DNA of 10,808 nt from Candidatus Kuenenbacteria bacterium GW2011_GWA2_42_15. GTDB taxonomy: Bacteria; Patescibacteriota; Patescibacteriia; UBA2196; GWA2-42-15. The stretch is from assembly GCA_000998185.1 (NCBI GenBank), contig LCCW01000026.1:1-10808 (forward strand), in the 5' to 3' direction. Shown one piece after another: positions 1 through 7,900 of the stretch. The notes beneath the pieces were generated by a model. It searched no databases. It was not told the DNA's origin and saw only the letters and a program-made list of their open reading frames with translations. The number at the start of each line of letters is the position of its first letter. The stretch's first letter is position 1. The position numbers were made by a program, and so were the translations under genes.

Positions 1-20
1 AGGCAGGGCAGGCAGGCGCC
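1..20. repeat. GGCA-rich repeat edge
   Basis: The first 20 bases are built from GGCA/GGCAG units (GGCAGGGCAGGCAGGCG). From memory, Patescibacteria genomes carry scattered GGCAGGCAGGC-type palindromic repeats that appear inside proteins as runs such as GRQAG or TGQAG. This looks like the right-hand part of one, cut by the window edge. The repeat itself is visible; membership in such a family is inference. Confidence 0.35.
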
Positions 21-93
21 TTCCACGGGCTTGAATTATTCACAAAGAAACTTGGCGGAAAAAATTCAAAATTATCCCCCAATTCCCTCTTAG
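1..93 (+). CDS. Possible C-terminal tail of an upstream gene (partial)
   Basis: Frame 1 is open from the window edge to TAG at 91-93 and would encode 30 residues ending NLAEKIQNYPPIPS. The codons after the GGCA repeat (TTG, GCG, GAA, AAA, ATT) resemble those of the genes downstream. Frame 3 is also open from base 3 to TAA at 141-143 (46 residues, including GLELFTKKLGG), and the reverse strand is open too, so the frame cannot be settled here. I do not recognise either peptide. Sequence left of the window would decide whether this is a gene end or non-coding. Confidence 0.22.
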   Translation, partial: RQGRQAPSTGLNYSQRNLAEKIQNYPPIPS

Positions 94-119
94 AAATTTT
101 ACTGTTAGGTGAAGGGGGA

Positions 120-134
120 TCTCCCGCAGGGAGA
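120..134 (+). other. Short perfect hairpin upstream of the SdpI-like gene
   Basis: TCTCCC-GCA-GGGAGA forms a 6-bp stem with a 3-nt loop. It is followed by an A-rich stretch rather than a T-run, so it is not a convincing intrinsic terminator on the + strand. Its GGGAG arm lies 13 nt before a TTG at 147 and 22 nt before the ATG at 156, too far to be a good ribosome binding site for the ATG. Confidence 0.35.
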
Positions 135-155
135 CAAAATTAAAAATTGAAAGTT

Positions 156-821
156 ATGTCTAACCCCATTCGCCCCAATCTGAAAACCGAGCTTGTTCCC
201 ATCTTGTTTGTTCTGGTTTCTATTATCCTAAGTTTTTATTTTTTCGTTCATTTTCCCGAGCGTGTCGCCACGCACTGGGGCATCAATGGCGAAGCGAACG
301 GCTGGTCCAGCCGCAGTTTTGCCGCTTTCTTTTTTCCGGCGCTTAATCTGGCGATTTATCTGCTGATGTTTTTTGTGCCGATCTTGGATCCCAAAAAAGC
401 AAATTATGAACATTTCCGCACCGCCTATCACGCCATCAAGGGCGCGCTGGTTATTTTTTTGTCGCTCATCTATTTGGTGGTGGGCATGAACGGTCTTGGC
501 TATGGCGCGCCAGTCAGTCTGGTCGTGCCCGTTGGCATCGGCGCCTTGTTCGTTATCATCGGCTATTATCTTGATTGCGTTAAACAAAATTGGTTTCTTG
601 GCATCCGCACTCCCTGGACGCTTTCGTCCGAATTAGTCTGGCAAAAAACGCACCACTTTGGCAGTCGGGTTTTTATTATCGGCGGCGTTCTTTTGGCCCT
701 GGCCGCGTTTTTTCCCCAAGCGCTTTGGATATTTCTCATTGTTATTTTTATGATGCTGGCGGCCACTATTTTGTATTCTTATCTCATTTACAGACTGGAA
801 CGAAAAAGTTTGACTAAATAA
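156..821 (+). CDS. SdpI/DUF1648-family membrane protein
   Basis: This is a 221-residue polytopic inner-membrane protein of the SdpI group. The founding member, Bacillus SdpI, gives immunity to the SdpC toxin, but most relatives have no known role. The first helix (about residues 13-32) is followed by the DUF1648 signature FPERVATHWGINGEANGW. The C-terminal half has the SdpI signature NWFLGIRTPWTLSSELVWQK and then HHFGSRVFIIGG, with about six hydrophobic segments in all. I start at ATG 156; an in-frame TTG at 147 would add three residues (MKV), and only weak SD-like sequence precedes either. No SdpC-like toxin, ABC exporter or ArsR-type regulator, often seen with such genes, is in the window, so it looks orphan. 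It lies upstream of rpsU but is separated from it by 178 nt with its own promoter-like sequence. Family assignment is firm; function is unknown. Confidence 0.88.
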   Translation: MSNPIRPNLKTELVPILFVLVSIILSFYFFVHFPERVATHWGINGEANGWSSRSFAAFFFPALNLAIYLLMFFVPILDPKKANYEHFRTAYHAIKGALVIFLSLIYLVVGMNGLGYGAPVSLVVPVGIGALFVIIGYYLDCVKQNWFLGIRTPWTLSSELVWQKTHHFGSRVFIIGGVLLALAAFFPQALWIFLIVIFMMLAATILYSYLIYRLERKSLTK

Positions 822-850
822 ACCTTCTTTGTTATATTTAATCTTATAAA

Positions 851-869
851 ATCTCTTGACTAAAGAGAT
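851..869. promoter_or_regulatory. 7-bp inverted repeat over the putative -35 region
   Basis: ATCTCTT-GACTA-AAGAGAT is a perfect 7-bp inverted repeat with a 5-nt centre. It overlaps the TTGACT that I propose as a -35 box. It could be an operator, or a hairpin at the 3' end of the upstream gene; no T-run follows, so a terminator is less likely. Confidence 0.3.
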
Positions 870-884
870 CCTTGACCGTAATTT
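856..884 (+). promoter_or_regulatory. Possible sigma70-type promoter for rpsU-yqeY
   Basis: TTGACT (856-861) is separated by 17 nt from TAATTT (879-884). The -35 matches the consensus at 5 of 6 positions, but the -10 at only 3 of 6. Transcription would start near 890, giving a leader of about 110 nt before rpsU, which matches the structured region and SD that follow. A second TTGACC at 872-877 has no good partner. This is inferred from sequence alone. Confidence 0.3.
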
Positions 885-924
885 CAAAATTTGATTCACC
901 TTTCGCGAATCAGACATTTTGATT

Positions 925-972
925 GCTTTGCGACTACCTCGCCCCTGTCTAGGGTCGGGCTATGAGTAAAGC
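925..972 (+). promoter_or_regulatory. Possible folded leader of rpsU
   Basis: GCTTT (925-929) can pair with AAAGC (968-972). Inside that, CGAC (931-934) pairs with GTCG (954-957) and CCT (937-939) with AGG (951-953), with a 2-nt bulge. The structure ends 15 nt before the SD. An alternative small hairpin, GGCT (958-961) with AGCC (970-973), uses the same 3' bases and is followed by a T6 run at 978-983. The stems are short and unconfirmed; a regulatory role is inference. Confidence 0.25.
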
Positions 973-985
973 CGGTATTTTTTGA

Positions 986-994
986 AAGGGGGTG
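986..994 (+). promoter_or_regulatory. Strong extended Shine-Dalgarno of rpsU
   Basis: AAGGGGGTG can form nine consecutive pairs (one a G-U wobble) with the usual 16S 3' tail CACCUCCUU. The GGGGG core (988-992) ends 7 nt before the ATG at 1000, which is optimal spacing, and this fixes the rpsU start over the in-frame TTG at 982. None of the other five starts in the window has comparable pairing. Confidence 0.8.
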
Positions 995-999
995 TTTTT

Positions 1000-1269
1000 A
1001 TGGCTGTTGAAGTCAAACGCAAGCAAAATGAATCAACCGAGGGACTGCTCCGTCGTTTTTCACAGCGCATGCTGCAGAGTCGGGTAATTTTCAGAGCCAA
1101 AGCCGGCCGCTATAGAACCAAGGCAAAAACCAAACGACAGATCAAAGCCTCGGCTTTGAGACGCAAATACTTACGGGAAAAAAGAGATTATTTGCAAAAA
1201 ATCGGTCAACTGCCGGAAGAATTTTCCAGCAGCGGTTTTGGCAACCGCCCCTTTATTAAAAAAAAGTAA
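1000..1269 (+). CDS. rpsU: 30S ribosomal protein bS21
   Basis: This 89-residue basic protein is ribosomal protein bS21, which binds the 30S platform near the 3' end of 16S rRNA and helps mRNA docking. The N-terminus MAVEVKRKQNESTEGLLRRF is the family signature, followed by a helical Lys/Arg-rich stretch (about residues 17-72). Typical bS21 has about 58-71 residues; here the C-terminus is extended by some 15-20 residues, ending SGFGNRPFIKKK. The start at ATG 1000 is supported by a strong SD with 7-nt spacing; starting at TTG 982 would translate the SD itself. It is followed after 12 nt by yqeY, matching the rpsU-yqeY pairing known in many bacteria. Its unusually good SD, compared with every neighbour, suggests special translational control. 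Confidence 0.95.
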   Translation: MAVEVKRKQNESTEGLLRRFSQRMLQSRVIFRAKAGRYRTKAKTKRQIKASALRRKYLREKRDYLQKIGQLPEEFSSSGFGNRPFIKKK

Positions 1270-1281
1270 TCAGCGACTGCT

Positions 1282-1728
1282 ATGAATTTATTGGCCAAAC
1301 TGGAAGCCGATTTCAGATCCGCCATGATCGCTCGCGACAGCGAGACGGTCGCTCTTTTGCGCTTGCTCAAAGCCGCCCTTAAAAATGAGATGATCAGTTT
1401 AATCAAGCCGGAGCTGACTGACGAAGAAACGACAAAAGTTTTAAAACGGGAAGCTAAAAAAAGAGCAGACGCCATAGAACTTTATCTCAAAGGCGGCCGT
1501 CAGGAATTGGCTGATAAAGAAAAAGTTGAGTTAGCGCTGATTAAAAAATATTTGCCGGCAGGATTAAGCGAGGCCGATATTCAAAAAATAACCAAAGAGG
1601 TCATCGCTGAAATGGGTAGCGTGTCGCCCAGCCAATTTGGCATGATTATGAAAGCGGTTATGGCCAAAACCAAGGGCCAAGCCGATGGCGCCGTTGTTAG
1701 CCGGGTGGTTAAAGAACTCCTAAGTTAA
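1282..1728 (+). CDS. yqeY: GatB/YqeY domain-containing protein
   Basis: This 148-residue cytosolic protein belongs to the YqeY family, which resembles the C-terminal tRNA-binding domain of the GatB subunit of Asp/Glu-tRNA amidotransferase. Its exact role is not established. Recognisable motifs are the N-terminal helix with LLRLLKAALKNEMI (about residues 25-38), the central ELTDEETTKVLKREAKKRADAI and KYLPAGLSEADIQ, and the C-terminal GMIMKAVMAKTKGQADGAVV followed by VKELLS. Length is normal for the family. It sits 12 nt after rpsU with no clear SD, so it is probably translated from the same mRNA, perhaps by coupling. In other bacteria the same two genes often precede dnaG and rpoD; here they are followed instead by a long repeat-rich spacer and an unrelated surface gene. 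Confidence 0.95.
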   Translation: MNLLAKLEADFRSAMIARDSETVALLRLLKAALKNEMISLIKPELTDEETTKVLKREAKKRADAIELYLKGGRQELADKEKVELALIKKYLPAGLSEADIQKITKEVIAEMGSVSPSQFGMIMKAVMAKTKGQADGAVVSRVVKELLS

Positions 1729-1736
1729 AACTGTCA

Positions 1737-1823
1737 TTATCTGTTACCATCCGTTTCTTATCCGCTGGCATCCGTTGTTGGCGTCTTTGAAAAATAAGTT
1801 GAACAACGGAATTTAACAGATAA
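1737..1823 (+). repeat. Nested inverted repeats after yqeY
   Basis: Two perfect inverted repeats nest inside each other: TTATCTGTTA (1737-1746) with TAACAGATAA (1814-1823), and TCCGTTGTT (1771-1779) with AACAACGGA (1802-1810). The word ATCCGTT also occurs at 1749-1755 and 1770-1776, and its complement AACGGAT at 1826-1832; TTATCCG (1758-1764) matches CGGATAA (1828-1834). An RNA from here could fold into a stem of about 90 nt with several alternative pairings. No T-run follows, so a simple rho-independent terminator is not supported. It could be a degenerate mobile repeat, a small RNA or a 3'-UTR structure. Confidence 0.5.
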
Positions 1824-1870
1824 CTAACGGATAAAGATTGGTTAGCCAAACGATAATCAAAGCATGAAAT

Positions 1871-1917
1871 GTTTTCTTGATTTCTTGATTTATTGTTTTC
1901 TTGCCTTATTGATTTTT
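1871..1917 (+). repeat. T-rich quasi-repeat ahead of the giant gene
   Basis: The unit TTTCTTGA is tandemly repeated at 1873-1880 and 1881-1888, and GTTTTCTTG occurs at 1871-1879 and again at 1895-1903. The tract continues with TTATTGATTTTTTGA close to the ATG at 1931. No SD lies between it and the start. It may act as an unstructured pyrimidine-rich leader or be simple-sequence drift. I see no convincing promoter in the spacer 1729-1930. Confidence 0.45.
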
Positions 1918-1930
1918 TGACTCACTTCCC

Positions 1931-4900
1931 ATGCTGAACAAAAAATCTTCCAAATATTATTTTCTTTTGGCAACGGTTTTAATCGTGCTTGTTTTGTTAC
2001 CCGTTGTTTTTTTATTGTCTGCCAACGCCTTGGCCCAGACCAATGATTTATACGGCGTCAACTACGGCGCTGGCGCTGGCTTGGGCAGCGAAGACTTGCG
2101 TGTCTCCGTGATCAAAGTCATCCGCACCATCCTGGGCGTTTTGGGCATTGTCGCTTTAATGCTCATTCTTTACGCCGGTTTTGTCTGGATGACCGCTGGC
2201 GGCAAAGCTGACCGCATTGAGCAAGCCAAAAAGATTATCTTCAATGCCGTGATCGGGCTTTTGATTATTATGATGGCTTTTGCCATTGTGCAATATATTT
2301 TTAAGGTCTTAAGCGGGGACGGAGGCGGCGGTCCAGGACCCGGTCCGTCTTGCAACATCGGCGATTGCTACGGCTGTCTCCGCTGCGTCAACGGCCAGAA
2401 TTACAGCTATGATACTTCTTGCAATCCAGCTTCTTGCAACCAGCCGCCGTGGACAGCCAATCATTTTAAAATAGAAGCGGTGCAAACCGCGCACGGCAAT
2501 CCGATCCCGCCTATCAACTCGCCGGAAAAAAGCAATGTTTTTTGGTGCAGTAAAATCCAGACTGTCTTCAACCATGATGTTGACGGCGCTATTGTGGAAA
2601 GCGCGTTTTCTCACCCAGCTACCGCGTTGAGTGATCCGCTACGCATCGCCACTTTGACCAGCTCACCGGTTGTGGCCGATGGCAGGTGGGACACTTTCGG
2701 CAATACGGTTGTTTTTTCACCCAAAGACAGTTCGTTTGAAAATCGTCAAACTCGGCACGCCAGCCATCTGCCCACTATTCTCAAAGATACCGAGGAGCGC
2801 GATTTGTCAGAATGTTCCGCAACCGCTGAATGCAACAGTGTTCCGCCGCCTGATTTTACCTGGGATTTCTTTATTGGCGCTGAAGGCGATTCCAATCCGC
2901 CAACTATTACTGGCGCTTATCCGACCAAGGACCAACCTTACGACGGCAATGTTTCCCGCGATCCGACTATGGTCGTCAATTTTTCCGAAAATATTGACTC
3001 CACCACGATCTTTATTGCCGGCGCGACCAGCCCCAATCCGGCCAATTTTGTTTTGGAAGAAATAAATAATAGCGGCCAGGTGGTTGGCGCCGTTAATAAT
3101 AACACCTTGACCGCTAAAATGAGCGACCAGAGTTTTTATATCAATCTTATTTCGCCCAATCTCTTAAAGTCGTTCACCTCTTACCGTGTTACCGTGAAAG
3201 ACATTAAGGACTTGTGCGGCAATGTTTTGTCCCCCACGCCGGTTGTCTGGCAATTTACCACCAATGATCAAGTGCCCGGCGTGTCCGGCTATTATCCCAC
3301 TGGCAACAATAATTGCCCCACCGTTCATCCCACGATTAGCTTCAACACCAGTATGGCTGATCAGACCATTGAGTTCACCATAAATAATGATACAATCTTA
3401 CATTACTATTCCTTGTCGTCCGGCCAGATTTCCGATGTTGACTCTTACGGCACCTTTCAGGTTACCGATGCCGGCGACCCAAGCGATCCCAATTACAACA
3501 TCAATTTCCATTATCGTAATTATGAATTTATTCAGGCGCGCGATTTTTCTGAAAACACCGAGTACCATATCAGCGTTGTGACCACTAAAATTATAGATAT
3601 AAACCGCAATGTCCTAACCGCGGCCTGGAATTTTAGCGTCTCGGATTTGCAAAATTGCGTTTGCACGCCCAATATTTCCGGTCTAAACAAAGACATTGGG
3701 CCAATTGGCGATTGCCTGACGATTTATGGCCAGTGTTTCAAAGGCACCACTGCCAAACCAGCGGTTATTGCTGAAATAAATTTTGATGCCCGCTCCGCCT
3801 TTATTCCTGACACGGTTGATTACCAGGACAATTATGTGGCCACGACCGTGCCTGAAGGGTTTAGTCCCAATGATCGCCCCAAAGTTACCGTCAAGATTAA
3901 TTACCAAAACGCCGCCGGTGATGTGCCGGCGAGCAACAGCCGGGAATTTTTGATTACCGTTGGCAAAGCCGATGGCCCGTGCCTTTGGTCTGTCAATCCA
4001 GATTCCGGCGATCGCGGGTCTGAAGTCAGTCTCTCCGGTATTCGTTTTGGCAGCTTTGGCGCCACTCATGAAGTTCATTTCACGCCCAGCGCCGTCGCGA
4101 TTTACCAAGTAAGCGATGCTGCTAAATGGACCGACACTTCCGTTCAAGATGTGATCGTGCCTGCTTCAGCCCTGGATGGGGAAGTTAAGTTAGTTAATGG
4201 CATAGGCGCAAGCAATGGCGTGCTTTTTAATGTTAATTTTTGCGGCGATGGCAATATTGATGCTGGCGAAGAATGCGATGGCAGTAATGTTAACGGCAAG
4301 ACTTGCGCTGACATGGGTTTTGCCGGCGGTTCGCTAGCCTGTAGTTCCACTTGTAAATTTGACAAAAGCCATTGTTCCAACGCTCCAAATGTCGTGGAGA
4401 TCGGCTCGTGCAGTTTGATTTGCCAAGGCGGTAATAATCCCGGCAAAACTTGTTCATCCGATGTTGATTGTTCTGGCACGCCGCCGGTTACTAATGGCAC
4501 TTGCGTTATCGCCACCAATGGTTTGCCCAGTCCCAATCCCGGGCCGAATGTTTCCGATGTTTGTCTTAATGCCGCTATTTCCGCTCTCTTTAATGTTGAT
4601 TTAAACACAGCCACCGTCAATGCCACTAATATTTATTTACAAAAATGCAACAACAGTAATTGCGCTGATATACCGGCTGATCCGGCAACTGGCGCGCCGG
4701 CTCAAGTTGGGGTTGATCCGGCGCATATTACCGCCTCGCTTTCACCGTCTGGTTTGCGCAGTTTCGTGCTGACGCCAACCGCTTCGCTCGCGCCAAAAAC
4801 AACTTATCAGGTTACTATTGCCACTGGCATCGCCAGCAGCGCCGCTATTCGCATGGAAAAAAATTATCTTTGGCATTTTACCACTAAAGAATCCACGGCC

Positions 4901-7900
4901 GATTGTCCGATTGAACGGGTTTATGTGGAGCCGCGCGATGAAACAGTCAGCGCTAATGTTCCCACTCCCTACACTGCCAAAGCCATCGCCTCTTTTGCTT
5001 CCACTAATTGTTCTTTAATCAATGGCAACAGTTATAACTGGGCCTGGACTGTTGAAGATAATAATAATCCTCAAATCGGCGTGAGTCTTACCGGCGGCGG
5101 ACCGAATATTACCGCCACTTCAGGGACTTTACCCGGCACTGTTTATATCAAGGCCGCGACCGAGGGCAAAAGCGATCAGGGCAGACTCAATATCGTGATT
5201 GATACCTGCGCTTTTAATCCAAGTATTTGCAATCAAAATTGTCCCGGCAGTATTTGCGACCTTACTAAAGACCGCTGCACGCCGTTTATAAATTCTTTAA
5301 GCCCGAATAGCGGTCCGGCCGGCCGCTGGGTTACGGTTCAGGGTTGTTATTTTAAAAATAGTCGGGACAGCGGGCATGTTGATTTTGGTTCAGAGCCGGT
5401 AACGGTTTACCCTTGCGCTGAAAAATGGACCGATGCGGAAATTCTTGTTCAGGTGCCGACCACCCTTACTTCCACCTGGCCAGTAACCGTTACCGACCAA
5501 CATGGTTTAATTAGTAACAATGACCGGGCTTATAATTTTGTTACCGCTTGCGCGCCCGGCGTGCCAGTGCCGGCTGATGGCGCGCCCGGTGTTTGCAGTT
5601 TAAATCCAAATCAGGGCGAACCCAAGACCGCTTTTAATATCAGCGGTGAAAACTTTAGTGACACCGAGGACCAAGTGAATTTTGGCGCGCTGGCGGCGCC
5701 AATTAGCCAATGGGGCCCGACCAGTATCAATGCTTCTGTGCCAGCAAGCGCCACTGCCACGAGTAATGTTTCTGTTTCCGTTGCCAATTGCCCGAGTAAC
5801 GGTTTGCTCTTCACTTTAAAAACAGGCAAGGTAGATGATCCTTGTGATGGCAATCCCAATAACACGGAGCCAATAACTGGCGATTCAATTTGTGACATTA
5901 ATAATAATCTCTGCTGGTCAGGGCTGTATTGCCGGCCCAGCGATTGCACTTGTCAAACACCCCAGGTTGTTGCTGTTATTTCAAATACTCCTACCGGCAA
6001 CAATGTCTGCCGCAATTCCGTGGCCAGTTTTATTTTTGACCAAACAATGGATGACGACACCTTAAACAATGACAAGATAAAATTGTGGTTTTATGATCAG
6101 GGCATAAAAATGCCAAGCAATTGCAGGCCCGCCTCGGCCGATGTGACGCTGAACGATATTACACCTTCGGATAATTTGGCCAAAAAAATAATTGATAAAA
6201 TATTTATTTGGTTTAAAAACAATATTTTTCATTCTGCCGTTGCTCAGCAGCCATCATCGTTGTATTGGTGGTGCCCGGCAGACGCCGCCATTAAAGCAGA
6301 TAATATCGGTCAGGGCGTTGACGGCTGCACTAAGCCAGGCGGTTGCACTCAAGTTATGTTGTCACCGAGAAAAATTTTGACCGCCAGCGAAAATTATCTG
6401 GTGCAAATAATTGGCGGCGCGAGTGGCGTTAGAAGTTCTTTTGGCGGCCAGATGGCGGGCAATCACGAGTGGCGATTCAAAACCAATAGCGAAATCTGCC
6501 GCATTGATCATGTTGATATAGACATTACTTACAAAATCAGCGATAGCCCGTCAGTCAAATTGACCACCAAAGCCGACGCCACTCATGATTATTTTATCTG
6601 CGCCGGCCGCGACAATTGTCCAGACGATGTTGATGATTCGGTTGTTGATAACCAGCACCGCTATTCAGCTTCGGCTAAGTCCAAAGAAAATCAAAAGCTC
6701 AATGCACTTTATTCATGGCAAGAAGATGATCCGGATAATCTAATTACCGCTAGTCCGCCAGCATCACAACCGCCTGCCAGCCTGGCTAATGTGACCCCGG
6801 CCGTAAAAAGCGGCGAGTCGCTAGTCAGCGTTACCGCTTCTGATTTTGATATTACCGATGACATCCACTATGGCACTTCTACCGCTTCAGTGGCCATTAC
6901 CAATTTTATTTGCGAAAATCCATGGCCAACTCTGGATCAGTTTCCCTATACTGACAGCGCTAGCAACTGCAATGTTGGTGGTTATACTGCCGATTGCCAT
7001 AATATGACCTTTTCCACTTTTTATTGCCGCGACTACGGTCAGGTTGATTCCAAGGTTGATGATTTGCCAGCCTTGATTGCTCCTAAGGTCAAGGGCGCGC
7101 AGTCAGGTTATTGCGTTGGCGGCAATAAGCACGGCTTGCCTTGCGTAAAAGATTCAGAGTGCGTTGCCCCGGGCCATTGCTACAACGCGCTCAAAGATTT
7201 TCTTTTTCTGATGACGGATGAGACCAAGAAAAAATGTTCCGTCAGTAATTCAGATTGTCTAGCAGCTGCCGACTGTCCAGCTAGTGAAACTTGTTTAACC
7301 AACAGCGATTCTCTTGGCATCAGAGTTTACAATAATAGCGAACACTTGTCTCCGGCCGCCTGGTCTGCCAAATACGAAGCCAAACCAGCTACCGGCGCGC
7401 CGGCTCAATTAGATGGCTATGAATCGCAAACTGCCGGCCGGACAACTTATGTCAATATTGCCATTGATCGCGGCGATCCAGACGGCATTTTTACCAATAT
7501 GTTTTTGGCTTCCTATACCGACAACGCCCAAGCGGCCACTACGGAAATTTATCGCCAGCTGATTGAAAATATTATTTTCAACAGCAACGGCATTACCAAT
7601 AATCGCGCTTGCATTGATGATGCCACTAATCCCACGGGCGCCTATTGCCAGTATGACAGCGAATGCCGGGCGGGCGAAACCTGCGACGCCGACAAAGACA
7701 AACTGGCGCGCGATGTTATTCGCATGGGGCATCTCAAACAAATAATTTACTCGCTGGGCATGTATCGCGGTCATTGCGACCAAAACACCAGCTTGCCCTG
7801 TTCGGTTGATACTGACTGTCCGAGCTTGAACACTGGCGAAAAATGTCTTATTGTTAATAGCGCCTATCCGGAATTGAAAGCCGGCACTTACAAAGTAGGG

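Noticed and set aside
120..140. Intrinsic terminator before the SdpI-like gene
   Set aside because: The hairpin is short and is followed by A-rich sequence, not a T-run.
228..587. 119-codon open frame on the - strand
   Set aside because: Antisense to the SdpI-like gene, whose DUF1648 motif falls exactly here.
982..999. TTG start for rpsU at 982
   Set aside because: It would translate the Shine-Dalgarno itself and add MKGGVF, which is not in the family; ATG 1000 gives the standard MAVEVK start.
1737..1834. CRISPR array or tRNA in the spacer after yqeY
   Set aside because: Repeated words are only 7-10 nt, occur in both orientations and are irregularly spaced; no tRNA cloverleaf or T-loop GTTCRANNC is seen.
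4144..4626. 160-codon open frame on the - strand
   Set aside because: Antisense to the IPT and Cys-rich part of the giant gene, whose domains are clear; the reverse product has no recognisable motif.
4690..7405. Repeated GGCGCGCCGGCTCAA (about 4691 and 7392) as a mobile repeat or recombination site
   Set aside because: Both copies encode the same TGAPAQ peptide in frame; two 15-base matches in a GC-rich linker are explained by shared linker sequence.
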